Origin: Nomia melanderi
Taxonomy: Eukaryota > Arthropoda > Insecta > Hymenoptera > Halictidae
Assembly: GCF_051020985.1 (NCBI RefSeq)
Contig: NC_135000.1
Span: forward strand, 22,908,784-22,972,783
Length of the DNA stretch: 64,000 bases
Reading direction: 5' to 3'
The notes under the pieces were generated by a model. That model had not been told where the DNA came from and did not search any database. It was given only the letters and a program-made list of their open reading frames with translations. Made by a program: the position numbers and the translations under genes. Of the stretch, positions 25,861 through 39,891 are shown in pieces; position 1 is the first letter of the stretch, and the number at the start of each line of letters is the position of its first letter.

Positions 25861-28800
25861 GAACGCCGCTAGATCAACCGTATTATAGCCTGCTCGCGTT
25901 TTCGGGCTGTCCGCTTGCGGATAGACGTTCCGTGTGATTTTCTGCTGCGAGATGGGATGTTCGGCGGTGTGATTGGAAAGTAGGAACGCCTTGTCACGTC
26001 TTGTTTATAATGCGAAATCATACTCGCGGCGTTGATTTCAGTCAGAATTTATTAAGTACGAATGATCTCTGGTGGAACGTGATACAAGTTATCGCTCCGT
26101 TATCGATGTTCGATGGTTGAGGTTCGATACGTAGATTTAAAGTAAACACGGTAGTCCCTTGCAGAGCGAACATAGAGTTGATTTGGAATGCATTAATACA
26201 TTAATGTACAGTATTCTATTACAATGACATTTCCGATTTAATTTAATGTGATACTTAAAAACAATAACGACAAAGAGGGCGACACAACGGTGGGCGTTAT
26301 TGAGTTAAACTTAAGTACCCGCGCTGACAACTGATTGACGAGTGCACATGACACGCCACGTCCGCCTATGACACGGTACAGTACCACTTGCTAACTGAAT
26401 TGCGAATTTATTACGTCCTTACGCGTTAAGTGCTTCTATATAGTAAGGCTATTTTCGAACAGTAATATCGAACGACGGCAAAGCGCATTATTCCAACGCC
26501 AGCGGTTAGTAAATGCAAAGACAGTCCTGTTGAACGAAAGCCTTCGGAAGAAGTACGAGGACAATGTACAACGAAGCTGATTCTTCTGAAACAAAGACAT
26601 AAAACTGAGTATTATGATCTACAAAACATGAAATTTGTCTAATCATTGGATTCCATTACACGCCCCGCGAGAGATTTTTAAAACCGAATTCCACAGTTAA
26701 CTGGTTAATGCTCCGTACACCGCGAGTCGTTGGTGCCGAGTGAGGAAGCTTCGAGAGATCCTGAATTCCCCTGGATCGGGTACACGCGAGCGGGATTCCT
26801 GGTGGGAAGAATACCGTAGCCGGGGCGTAGGGGGTTAGCCGTGTTCGCGCGAAGTCGCGCATTTTCGCGGCGTTATTTCCATAGAGGCGGTAGGCGAGCG
26901 GGCAGACACGTTACTGCACTCTTGACCACGGGGTTACGACCAAGCTGGTCGTTCGCTCGTTATTTCGCTCGGCCGTGCGCGGGCGAATAAGGAACGCCGA
27001 CGGTGCGCCGGGCCCGGGGTTAGAGAGTGGCTGAAAACCGGGCCGCTGATCGGACGAGGACGGGGCGAGCCGCGCGAGAAGGAGGCGGCTCGGGTTACGG
27101 GGGAGTCACGCGAACGATCACACGTGAGGCGTGCAGAAAAGCGTTGCAGAAAACGCGGCGCGCTCGGGACCCGTGGGAGGAAATTGTAAAAGGGTCTCAT
27201 GGACGGCACGAGTTAACTCGACAGTAGCGGATTAATGGCTGGAGAGACCCGGGACTCCCATTAGACCCGGGGAAACAATACGCGCGCGCGCTGGGGCGCG
27301 CTCGAGAGCTCCGGGCGTTTTTGGACGGACACCGGGAATCGCGGATCGCTTATGGAAACGCGGTATAAGGAAGAAACATTCCGGCATCCGGGCTATTCGA
27401 GATATTTCGATCGGAGAATTAAACACGCGGAGAGGTGAACGGTAATAGGGGACGGGGCAGAGGTTGATGTACCCCGCCAGGTGAGAGGCAACCGGGTCTT
27501 CCGTTTCGACGGTCTTTGAATCGATTAGATCGGTCTAGGTGTAGGTTGAGTTTGGAAATGGGCGAGAGAGTGAAGTGCTTGGAGCAAGGATCGAGGAATT
27601 ATTGAAGTGTTAAGATGGGGATTGTATTGGTACAATTGTGCGGTTGCGCGGTAGGTATTCGTAGGCATTCGAAATTTAGAAAATACACACGACGATAAAC
27701 TAGTTTTTAACTGTAATTGCTGTTTCAACGGTAACCAAAAACTTGCTGTCCGTAATTGATTACGGAGCTGTGCAAACCTCTAATGTTTTTTCGCGTTTCG
27801 TAATCGCGCGCGTTCAGCGACGGGCGTTTAATTAACTTATTCATTCCGGCGCGTTGCCCCTAATTAAACGTGAACTGTAACACCTCGATGTAGCCGGGCA
27901 AAAGCCTTCATTGCGGTAAGAGAGATCCGATAAGACCGTGAAAGGCTTTAATGAATGGCGAACGCGCCTCACCTCTCGTTCCGGACCGAATCGAACCGAA
28001 CGTAAGCATATTCGTTCGACCCGTATCGCGCCACCCTATCTGAGGGTCGCCGCGGTTCTTCGCCGATTTTTTTCGCGGATTTCGGCCCCGCTCTCCGATC
28101 CCGACGACCAGATCGAACGATTTTCTTGTTGCTCCTATTTTCTGTCTCATTATCCACCCTCCCCCCTCTCGCAATCGGAGACTCCGATTTCTTGGAAAGA
28201 AGAATTCATTTTATTCTCGCGCAACGGAACAAACGATGCTTTTCACTGTGCACACTATACGGAACACGATCAATGGATCACTCGAAGATAATACTTTTTA
28301 ACCAGAAATTCGCAACTAAAAAGTCTTCTATAATCCTTTCAAAAATTACAAATAACAATAAGACAACAGATTCCATACTTCTATCGTAATTTCAATATCG
28401 CAAAGCAAAATCTTCAAACACAGTTCACAACCAGAACCTTAAGGTCCAACAATAACATATTCAACCTTTATTTTCCAAATTACAAGATTCCTATTTATCA
28501 CTGTTACCTGTATTCTAAATGTACAAGCCTATCCAACAACAAACGCGCCGACCGTAAACATCCATGGCAGCCGTTAAACCGCAAACAAATACACCGATAC
28601 ATCAAATCGAATCGAATTCGAGGAAAACCCGAGCAGCGCTCATTCAATCGGCCAAAACAAATCTTCCGCCGCATACATACATTCCCGGGGAGGATCCGGT
28701 CTTGAGACGAGTGTCTCGCTCCCGTGTTACCCCTCGGATCCCGAAAAAACGTCGGCGTAGCCGCGCCGGTCGGCCATGGAGGTGTCGAACTTCTCTCCAC

Positions 28801-30716
28801 CTTGTTGCCGTGAAAGGGGGAAAGCGGGAGCCGCTCCTTCGGCGACGTGGAAGAAAGATAAGCATTCGAGAGAAAGAGGAAACAGCGGTTTGAAAAGGCG
28901 TGGAGAGGCGCTGGAAGATAGGAAAGGGCCTGCGTGGGAGGGGGTCGAACCGAAAGGGAAAGAGAGAAAGCGCGAGGCGAGGCGTTCGAGCGACGAGGAG
29001 GCCGGGAGGGCATAGGCTTATTGATTCGGGAGGGTTCGTGTGTTCCTCTCTCGTTCTCGCTCGCTCGTTTCCTCTCGCTCGTTCCGTCTTCCTTTCACTC
29101 GCTTCGTCTCCCTTCAGCTTTCCAGCTGCAGCTGTCTCGGCCGTGTTCGTTCAGCCATCTCTCGGCTGGTCCCTCCGTGTGCGCGCGTATGTTTATGCGC
29201 GTTCAAGAAACGCGTGTCAGAGGTTACGCAAACAGAATGATTGATACATTAGCCGGGTGCATGCCCTCCCTCTGACTCTCTCTTTCTCCCGCGCGCACTC
29301 TCGCCAGGCCTTATCTTTTATTCCGTTCGGTGAATTGATTTCTTCCCGAGGGGTGGAAAAAGCACTCGAGGGTCCCGCCGAGTAATGAATCGAGGATTTT
29401 TCATTCCCCTTTATGACGACGCCGGTGGAGCCACTCCGCGAATTAATTGTGTCCCGAGTTGATTTCATTACCTGCGGAGAGGGAGCATCGGCCATTGTGA
29501 ATTCTTCTTCTTGTCTTCGGAGAGAGAAGTTTGGAGTACGGGAGTTGGTATTTTCTGAAGATTCTCGAGTTAGGCGGTTTATTTGGGAATAGTGAGGTAT
29601 TCTTCGTTTGTTCGGAGAAGGGGCATGTGGAAAATTTTTGGTTCGGCAGGTTGCTCGGGAAATTATCGAAGAGACACCATCTATCGCCACTCGGCCGACG
29701 GTTCGGATTACTCGGTGTCGCTGTGCGAAAGGAAATCGCAAACCGGCAAACAAAACGCGAATCGGTCTCCGACAATCGCGGGAGGCGGTTTACCCGCTCT
29801 CGACAATCGATATCGGTTCCCATGGCGATGCCTCGCTCGCGTACTTGTTACTCACATTGACCTTATGTCAGTCTATGGTTTCTGGTATCTTTAGGCGAAG
29901 CTCACGCATTTTGTAGACCACGGAGTGTGACGTAGAAAATGATCGAGTAATTTTGAAAACTGAGAGTTAGTCCAACAATGTACCTCATGATTCTTTTTTG
30001 ATAATAATTCCGTCGTTCTGAAATTTAAATGGAATCGCTTTAATTAACTCTTTACGTCACTGTTGGCTGATTTTTATAAATACATTAATAACAATACGGA
30101 GAAAGCACTTAAGAATAGTTCCACTTGTTTCTTATTTCAAAAATAAACGAATACTAACTCCTACAGTTTATCTTAATACAACAAATGTTTTTGTAACAAA
30201 AAGTTTAATATAAATATAGTTAGTATTCTATGAAATGTATTCTGATAAAGGTTTCATGATAATTGAGAAAAGTCCAGAAGCAATGACCATAAGTGGCAAG
30301 GTAGCCGCGTAAAAAGAAGAATTTCCGGAGCAAATCGTCTCCCCCACAAGATCCCCGCAAGAATGCGGTACTCCGTTGCTCCCGTATCGAGACAGGGTTT
30401 CGAGAGTCTCGAAACAAGAGGCTCGCCTCCCCGTGGAAGCGTCACACGCGTTCCCGAGGCGGCGTGACAGCCGGACGGACGTGAAGCGTTTTGTTATTCA
30501 AATCGAAGGCAAAGCGAACCACGCGCGATATCTTTCCCGATATCGGCCGGTCCCATCTAGTCCACGGTTATTTTTGCCGCGATGCGTCTGTACGCCAAAC
30601 CGATGCCGATGCTCTACCGATCTCGAGGTAAGTAGCCACCGTAAACCGTGGATCGATAGATCCTATCGGCCGGCGAGGCGGATCGGTGGTGCCGCGGAGA
30701 AAGGAACGGAACTTAC
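25861..30716. other. Noncoding, GC-rich islands at 26.7-27.5 and 28.6-29.3 kb
   Basis: No supported gene. The island at 28.6-29.3 kb has a pyrimidine-rich plus strand with CTCG repeats near 29,041-29,120. ORFs up to 178 codons (29.2-29.8 kb) overlap antisense ORFs and have no domain-like content. Confidence 0.5.
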
Positions 30717-30900
30717 GATTGTTCGTCCGGCGAGCGGCCAAGATAGCTTCCATCTGGCTTTCATAAGGGAAGGCCTCCAAAACAGGCAGGAAAATTAATT
30801 CAGAGATCTCCCGAATTTCCCAGGAGCCAACCGACGACAAAGTATCTTCGATCTTCGTGATCCTGATACAGGTTTTTCCTTGTTCCCTCATCGTGGTCAT
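30717..30900 (-). CDS. Weak candidate first coding exon, unidentified
   Basis: On the minus strand an ATG at 30900 opens a 61-codon frame running into a consensus donor (ATC|GTAAGT, GT at 30716-30715), leaving phase 1. The peptide is compositionally balanced rather than low-complexity (it begins MTTMREQGKTC and ends near AARRTNN). There is no signal peptide or recognisable domain. No matching downstream exon was found on the minus strand, and the open frame continues beyond the donor. The support is one good donor plus a plausible peptide, so a chance ORF remains the likelier explanation. Confidence 0.15.
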
Positions 30901-33900
30901 TAATCTTTAGATTATACTGGTTAAGTCCATTTCGACGCAGGAGCTACGTATAATTTCTCTACTCGTAAGAACTATCTTAATCTCCCGTATTATCCGTTCG
31001 CAATTGCACTCGTAAAAGCTAGTTTATACGTTCTTCGTTTCCTAGAAGATGACGGGATAGAAGAAGTTATATACACGCAGTGAATCAAATATCGTTCGAA
31101 TCTGAGACGATCGCGAAGGTGAAGTTTGACTGTTGAGTGACGGCTAACGAATCAATGCGCTAAGCAAAAACCCATTCCGTCGGGAATTCGGCAAAGTTAT
31201 ATACACAGAATTATCCCGCATATATATCCACTCTCCGCGATCCGAGCAAGCCTGAGTCCGAACAATCGTCAAAAGCCACGTCAGGATTCCCGCGTTCTAA
31301 TTGATACCTTTCTAAATTTCCGCCGGCATTCCAGCCAATTAAAGCAGTAGATCCGTCGTGAAATTCTGCCGAGCTTATTAACTCCGTTCCCCGATACCCC
31401 GGTATGTCGATAGCCGAGCGGTCGGGTGCGCGCACGTGCGATCCTACCCCTGTAAACATCATCCGAAACAAGATCGCGGAATGTAAAGTACACGGACGAA
31501 GGAAGAAGACTCGTCGCGGCGTGGCGCGGCGCGTAGCCGGGCTGTTCTCCTCATCTCTCCGGCTGGCCGGCCGACTCTCGTCTCCCTCGTCCTCCGGTTC
31601 TTTCTCGGGATTTTTCTCGTCGGCGAGGGCACACACCGTGTGTCGACCCGGCCGTAGCCGACGACAGTGATGGACGCCCGTGCGGTTTGCTTCTCTATCA
31701 CCGTGCTCGACGATGGCCGCCGAAGACGAAGAAGAAGACGACCACGACAACGGGACGAGCAAGACGATCAGCGGCCAGGAGGCTCGCTGAAGGAGGAGAA
31801 GGACGAGGACGTGGACGCGGAAAGGGGTTGGGGGGGGAGAGCTCGAAGTCGCGGGTACGACGAACCAGATTGTGTGCACGAGGTACACGTCAGTCGTACT
31901 AACGACTACTCCGCCGCGGGAGGGAGAGAGAGAACACGGGCCGGTGATGTTTTATTTAGTACTCGGATTCTTAAAAATGCCCAACGCACCTCCGACATAC
32001 CTCTCCCGCTTAGGCAGGCCGATCTTTTTGATCGAAGCGTACGCGCGGTGCTTCGCGGAAACCCGCCGCCACCCCCCGTCTCCTCGGAAACCCTTGCCCC
32101 CGTGACGTTTTCTCCCGTTTCTTTGTCGGCCGGCTACCGAGCCGCGGCTTAATTGAATCGCGTGTCTCCCGAGCGGAGACGCTGGCTCGCGGGTTACGGC
32201 GAACCGTGTTACCGATCCGCGAAAATTACGATCCCGCGGGGAGCTCGCCGGTTTTCTGGACGCGGACGTAGATTTCGCGAGTCCGATATCCAGCGAATGG
32301 TCTTCATTAGGGTTCTTGAGACGTTTCCTTGACGATCGGTTATTGCTGTGGTGTAATGGCCACTGCTCGACGATTGTGTACGCTTGTAGCTGGATAGAAA
32401 GATTTACCGGAGTGGGACGTTGTCTTCTGTTTTATTGGGAAGCGTAATTATGCTAAGTATTTCTAATGGATCACATTTTAATGGGTGTATGAATATGAGC
32501 TATAATATCAATAGCTCTGAGTCTCTTTAGAGCTTCTAGCTTTGAATACGAATATTCGAGGAAGACGAAGGTGTCTGTATGCATACTTTTATCAATAATT
32601 AGATACTTTTGGAACTCTAATGGAAGCTTAAGAATTTTAGCATTGACGATCCTCTGCTTCGCAATACTCTCGGTATTCTTAAAAACTTCAGGCACCTTTC
32701 GTGCAGCGAAGCAGTTCCACGGAGACCTAAGGTTCGCCTGAAGTTTCCCACAGGAGAAGCAGCTCGATTCGACAAAACTGTACAAGCTTCTAACGTATCA
32801 TCAATAGGAATCGCAGAACCTGAACCGCTGTGCCCGTCGCGAGCGGATGATCACATTGTCTTCAAAGGTGCGTCCACGTTCCATCGAATCGTGTTTTAAC
32901 GAACGTTCGGTATAGCACGGAATTTCTCGAGCGGGGCTGGCGTTGAAAATGCAAATTCCCGTGGATGGTTGTCGGCCGAGAGTGGCTGTCGCGTCACCGC
33001 GCGGCAGGCGTCGGTTGATCGAACGTGCCACGGCATTTGTTGCCCTCGCTTAAGGCTCCGGATAAAATCTTCGCTACCCTCTGCGCCGCGGTGTCCCATA
33101 ATCTCCCATAAACGAGCCTGGTCGCCGTGACAGGCACCCTTTACCGTCCGCACCGCGCCGGCATAAAATCCTAATCAACGACAACGGAGAAAAAGACACG
33201 GGGCCTGTCGCTCTTCCCGGCTACGCCGTTCCTCCTCTGCGCCCCCCTCGCCAGCATCCAACGAGATCTTGCGCCGCGCTCCCTCTCGGGCTCGCTCTCG
33301 CCCTCGCGCGGCGAGGAAGGACCCGAGCCCCGCGGAGACGAACGAATAATGCCTCGGACCACCCATGCCTCGCTCCTCCGATACGCGACAAAAAATCCCG
33401 CGATGGAAATACCCAGCCAGCGTCGATTTGTCAGTCGCGGAAAGCCGCGTGAAGTCCTGACCGGCCGTCTCGAAAAACTTCGGCCTTGATCGGGGAGAAG
33501 CTGCATAGAGTACCCATGGTAAACCCTTGGAAGGTGAATCTTCTACGGGGAAACACACTTTGGGACCTTTTGTTTTGGATATTGCAAGTTTGCATTTGTA
33601 AGGTTGTTATATAGTATTGTTATTCATCAGTTGTGCAAGTTGATTAGCAAATTACTTAGATACAGTGCTAACTGTGAATGAACGTGTAAGAGATTGAAAT
33701 GAATCTACAACCTGTTAGAGTTTAAGATCCTACGCGAGGGAATATTCGAAGAGTTAGAAAACACTTGTAAGTGTTATCGAACCACTCTTTTTCCCACAGT
33801 TTCCCGCTGCTTACAGATCTAAGTTTCCTTTCGGAGAGACCACAGAGCAACGTTCAATTACGAACGATCTAACCAAAATTCTACCAATGCGATGCACCGA

Positions 33901-36420
33901 GGATCCCAATCGAAGCGCATCCGAAATGAAGTCTTCCCCGGAACCGGTCGTTTCGATCCGTTCGTTTCCACGTGATTCGACAAATATAAGTACCGTGTAG
34001 GAACACCGGTAATAAGACAGCTCGTTGAAGCTTCGCGAAGCGAACGAACCGCGAAGGTGTTCCGGGGCGCGCAAGCTCCGGCTGCTCTTTCATTTCGATG
34101 CACGTTGCGCGAACAAGAATGATTGCCTTCCTGGGCCCGTTACGCATGCCCACCGCGCCAACGGTCCGCGGCGTATCCAGCTAACGAGTAATTTCGCGAG
34201 TGACGGGCGTTAGCATATCGAGGAACGTCGCCGTGGGGCGGTGTACAGCACAGGGAATTAAGATAAACGCAGAGGATCAGCGACAGGAGATGATTAACGA
34301 GTGGCGCAGCGACCGTTTTTTGCGAGCCTGGTGCGCTCGCTTGGCTTTCATTCGCCTGTCTCTTACTCTCTCTTTCTCTCTTTCTCGTTCGTCCTCGTCC
34401 TCTCAACACCTCCGTCGAAGGTTGACGGAGTGGTGGGAGACGGGAGGGAGAAAGAGAAAAGGCTTGCAAGAAAATGCGGGGAGACAAACGGTTCGTTTAA
34501 CATCGCCGCGAAATCCACGAAACCGTCGGAGGCCGGTGGCGCGCGGTTTTTTACCGCTATTAATTCAGATTGCGGTTCGTAAATTGCGACTCCGGTTGCC
34601 AGCCGAGCGTAATATCGTTCCGCGCGGCCTGGGGCTTTTTCTTCACGGAATGCCGAAGTTTCTCGCGCGGCGACCAACGCCGGCATTCCGTGTCACGTCT
34701 CCCCGCGGAACGTAAACGCGCCGACCGAACGACAGAAAATTAGTGTCGCGCTCTATAAACGGGTCCCTCGCGCGCCCTGACGCTCCGTAATGAAATTAAA
34801 CGAGAGGCGATTCCGCGAACGAGAAATATTTCAATCGATCCGGGGAGACACGGAGCCGCGCGTTTCTTCGTGGGCCGTCCGCATTGCGATTCCCACGTGT
34901 TTCCGATTCCACGGACCGATCGGGCAGCCGCGCGGTCCCGCTCGAAAAACCCCTTGCGACACGGTCGCGCGGATCGCGGTCGATCTTGAATCGCGCGATA
35001 CATATCCCACCTGCCACCTTCGTAGATTAAGATCATTTCAGGTAATTATGCCCGATACGCAGTGAAAAACATAGACACGCCGCGCCGCGGGTTCACCCGT
35101 TAATTGCGCTCCCTAGGTGAAAACGCGCCTCCTGCTCGCCGCTGGGAAATTCGCGTTTATTTTGTTACGCCGAGTGAAATTATTCTTAACACTTCACCGA
35201 CAGGAAGCCTATTATACCATGCGCGATCGCGATGCGGGCATGCTGCGATTTCTATGTTCCTGTTACAATATCCGATGACCATATTAGAAACTTTGAGATT
35301 ACGAATTAAATGATGGCTGAATGTAATTAGAATATTTTAAAGGGTGTCTTCTGCGCAGTGAGTTGAATTCTGATAAGTCGGGATTAAGTAGAAGTTGGTG
35401 ATGTTAATGGAGTGGGTACAGGTACGAAAATTTACAGTGTACGTTCCTTTTCCGTTGAAGGAGAGTTAACGTTGGACAAGTCTAACTTGGGATTGGATAT
35501 AATACATATAAATGAATTGGAATAATAACGTTTAATGAGAGCAGTTCATCGCGTATAAAATAATGTTATTACTTTTAATCCCGGAAAATTGTAAATCACG
35601 CGCCTACAATGTATTTTTATGGAAGACCGTGAATCGTATATATTAACAATTTATGCTCCATAAATTCCAGTTCCGTTTCCACGATACGTGACTGTATAAT
35701 TTAGCTATAATTACATTCGAACTAACAGTTTGGAAGACTATAAATTTATTCTCATTATGTACCCGTTGTACGGCTTACTGTTACCGTTGCAGGTAAATAA
35801 ACGTAATGAATATCTAAATAGTCAGGACAGTGACAGAAGTTTGTCCAACGAAATATGCGATCTACAATTCAATTCGAATTAACGTTACCAAATATTCAAA
35901 TTCGTAATATTCGTTTCATATTTTCTAAAAGTCAGACGATAGACACGCTAACCAAGAAAATCAAATTTATTAGTAATATCACAACTGTCCACGTGGTAGA
36001 CCTTGATAGGGGTGAAGCGTTCTCTATCACAGCTGAAAAGTAATCATAACGACGTCGATCTAACCGAGATGATCCCGCGGCAATGCTACTGACTGTATTC
36101 TGGACGCGGACTAATTAACACGCTCGTACATTAACGTCCAAATGAATAATTATCGCAAGGCGAAACCTGCGCAGACATCGGACTCGATCCTGTCGTAGAT
36201 TGGATGGATACCAGTCAGAGCTTGCGTCTTTATTAATAACCCGCGACGACATTGACCGATCTGTAGACCTTTGTAATTACCATACGTGCTCTGTTAGTTC
36301 TCCCACGATCAACAGAATCGACCCTCTTTTCCCATTATCATAGATTCCTTTGTCCACTTTCCGCGAACGAGAAAAAAGTTTCCCAGTTCCCAGAGAATCG
36401 ATTCTGCCCACCGATCGGAC
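30901..36420. other. Noncoding, GC-rich blocks at 31.2-32.3, 33.2-33.5 and 34.0-35.1 kb
   Basis: No supported exon. The 31.2-32.1 kb block contains GAA/GAC-rich trinucleotide stretches that create Arg/Asp-rich ORFs on the plus strand and a 225-codon ORF on the minus strand over the same bases; neither looks like a protein. A pyrimidine tract lies at about 34,359-34,405 and a 12-bp palindrome at 34030-34041. Confidence 0.5.
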
Positions 36421-36890
36421 AAGTTATGTTAATAAACAATTATCCACGAGCAATTTGTACCCCGACAAAAGTGTTACAAATATATTCCCCGCTGATTGAG
36501 GCAATTTCGATAGGATGTCTACTTTCCTAAGTAATTCGTCTATTCCGCTAAACGGACGAGTTATGATAATCGAACAATTATCCACAAGTCGTGTTTCAAC
36601 GAAAGTAACGGAAAGAGATTTTTCATCCGTCTTCGTGTCACGGCAATCTCGTAGCATTCTATTTTCCCCGGTAATTCGTCTTGTACGTCAAATGAACGGG
36701 TTATGGAAACAAACAGTTACCCCGCGACTGAGTTACGTGACTCTGAAAGGATGTTTTCCGTTAATCGACGCGATTTTTACACAACTCTTGCGAGAGGTTT
36801 GCCATTTTGTGTACAACGAACGGGTTATGTTAATAAAGACCGAACCGTCGGTAGGCTTATAAAGAAATTAGCATCTATTTTCTAACTGTT
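36421..36890. repeat. Diverged tandem repeat, units of about 124-140 bp
   Basis: A unit opening with a (A/G)GTTATG-type motif recurs at about 36422, 36559, 36699 and 36823, giving spacings near 137, 140 and 124 bp. Units 1 and 2 share AATTATCCAC after the opening, and their ends share GTAATTCGTCT (around 36530 and 36670). Units 3 and 4 are more diverged and both follow GAACGG. A 115-codon plus-strand ORF across it is a by-product. This could be an old minisatellite or a repeated regulatory module. Confidence 0.6.
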
Positions 36891-39800
36891 ACGCGGGCGA
36901 GGAAACTAACAATTTGAATTAATTGATGTGTTTCGCATTATCGTTTACGTGACTGGAATGAATTATGAGCGGGTATTATCGTCGGCCGCGATCGCTGGGA
37001 AAAATTGACACGTCCGGGCAGCTTCGACAGAAAGTAACAAAGACTCTGGCGTACTGGCGTGTTGCCTCTCAATCATCGGCCGAACGCAACGCAATTACAC
37101 GCAATTAATCGGTAAACAGAATTCCGTAACCGGCTATTAACATCGTGATTCCACGATTTATAATCGTATCAGGTGTTACCATTATTCCCGGCGTGCGGGC
37201 ATCGTATTCGACGCCTAGTTGGCGCGTGTTTAATCGAGAAATAATCAAAAACGTTTACCGAAACGATTGCCCTTCGCGAGGACTGGCCTTAACGATCTCC
37301 GGGTACCGCACACCTGCCCCGCGCGGCTACGAGTGTTGACTCGGTGCGCGCAAGCCGACACGCCATTCCTTAACGCATTAACAACGACGATCTTATCAGG
37401 ATCGCGTGGAATTGTACACAATTGAAATTTCTCGTTGATGTGTTTGATAAAGTTCGGCGTAACGTGTACGCGTCTTCGGAACGACGCGAGCAATCGTAAC
37501 GCGTATCAAAATTAAATTAGACCTGCACTCTGTTCCGCGGTAGTTTTTAATAAATCGTTGGCAGTCCGTCAATTAGCTGAATCAATAGTTGCTACGACTG
37601 TGCGAATATTTTTCAGGTGATCAACGAATTCGAGTACCTAATCGAATGAGATACAATTTTTGTTTCTGCTTACCGCCCCTCAACGCGATTGTAGGAATCG
37701 TTGCTTTCCATTTAGTATGTGAATCAATTAACTTCAAAGTTTATAAATCATCGGAATACTAACGCGAGGGTACGATATATAAAAAGAGAAAACGTTTAAG
37801 AGAACTTTCATTCGATTTCTACACGAATTAAATTATTCAAGACAGCGTGGATTAATTTCTATTTCTTCCAAAACTTCGTACGATCGGTCGCAGTCCTTCA
37901 ATTTTCTCGTATAACAATGAAATACATTTAACAATGCAGTTTCCAATTTTCTCCGAGGCTCCTATTCCTGCGGTTTGGTATCTTTCATTCAAATCGTTCA
38001 CAAATCGCTTCGTTTTCACCGCTCGGAGCTATCGCGCCGGCCACAATCAGCATCACGAATGCACGCCGACCGCTTTGTGCACGAACAGTGGCTTCTAATC
38101 ATTGATTAGGGCCGGCCGTTACATTGTGTGCATTCTTGGATGACTGCACCCGTTCCCAGTTTCCCGTTTGTAAACGAAACCGCGTTGGCCGTCGAGCCCG
38201 GCGAGAGCCGTCTCTCTCCCGTCGTTCTCCGTTTAATCTCTTCGTTTCCTCTGCACTCGTGTTTCATGCATCGGCCGGGCCAAGGGTTAACGCTTTACAG
38301 ATCCACTATCGATAGGTCGGTCACGCGAGCTGTGGAAACAGTACGCTAATGTCAATTAATATAATTGCAATCCGGCCTTCTTCGTAATAATCGTCTTAAC
38401 CGACCGCCGATTTTTCATTCCTCGCTCCCTATTGTTTCGTTTGACCTGGAATGGTATCCTGTTAAATGAACCGTATCTCTTCAAACCTGCGCATAATGCA
38501 CAGTTAACTTCATTCCTGAAAAAATGCGCTGGCAAACCGTCGAGATTGGAAGCTTAGAAAACAATATCAAGTGGTAATTTAAACCCCGACCTTAAACAAT
38601 ATTCTCGGTCTTATCTTTCAATTTGCTACTTCCATTATGATATAACAGTAAATTGTGTAAGCGAATTAATTTACTGATGTACGGCGAAGCGATCGTCGAA
38701 TGAAATAGAAACACAACAGACAATTCGATTTACTTAACCAGAGTCTTTGTCTCTGTAAGTTTATATCGTTTCCCACGTTAAAGCAAACGAGCAATCATTC
38801 GTTTATCTTATATTTCTATGTCGATTCGAATAGACCTACTGCGCCGATATAAATCATTTAACAAATATAATAGTGAAACTTGAACCGCGATCAAAATACA
38901 AATCCGAAGATGAAAAGCTTGGAAAAAAATAACGTCACGTCTCTCGCTGAAAATGGTTGGCTGGAACCTTTTCCCCGTTGGTAGCTATGGCGAGCGCGGA
39001 AAGGCGAGAGCGTCGGGAACACGATGGAACGAGGATACACGATATACGGGGAACGAACGCGTTCGCGGCGCGATTACGCGGCCTCGCGGCGGGGCGGATT
39101 CAAAATTCACAGCCACGAGCGTGACGATCGGCCGTGGCAATAATTATTCACCCGATGGGGGAGATACGTACGATTTGGGATGAGCTGTGCAAATACTGCG
39201 TGGGAGATAACACGAGCGGCGAGAGCCACTCGCCTAAATTAACCCTCTATTAATCCGACAAGTGGGGGTCGCCCGGGTACATCGTAAATTATCGTTCACG
39301 AGGATAGCATCCCCCTCCGCTTCCCCTTGTGACGCGCGCACGAACACGTGACTCGTCGACTTTCATTTTTACGCTGTTTAATTGAATCCATTGTTTGAAC
39401 GCCGCGGCTCATCCGATACACACCGAGCTGACGAAACTTTAATAGCTATATGTTATTTAACTATACACCGACGCGTCCTCGCCATCCTAACCGGTGGAAA
39501 CGACAGGTAGAACGGACAGGTAAATTCGAAATGCGAGATATAGTTTTATATTCGTAAAAGAATATTTCTTGCGTTAAAGAGAAGTTTTGTTAACTTAAGA
39601 GAACTTAGTTAACTTTTAATTGAATTTAAATCTAGGGATGGTGAAATACTTGTGTCGACGATTTCTTGAGGAATGATTTTTGGAAACGATCAGTTAGAGG
39701 TGATACTTCGATATAAGTTTCAAATGTACAAACATTAAATCGATTTCTTCAATATTGTAGACGAATCTTTTGAATATTTTAAAATGCGTATTTGTTAACG

Positions 39801-39891
39801 ATACATTAATTGCTGTTCGAAGTAGGTGTCCGGTAATTGGATGGAAAATGCAAAGTCTGTACTTCCATTGTCTTAATTATTTTTGTTTCAG
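36891..39891. other. Noncoding upstream of the 39.9 kb exon
   Basis: Mostly AT-rich with a GC-rich patch near 38.95-39.2 kb. I found no exon of the gene to which 39892-40164 belongs, so it is probably preceded by an intron longer than this interval. Confidence 0.5.

Noticed and set aside
31211..32152. 225-codon minus-strand and 161-codon plus-strand ORFs
   Set aside because: They overlap and arise from trinucleotide-rich GC sequence; poly-Arg or poly-Ser runs.
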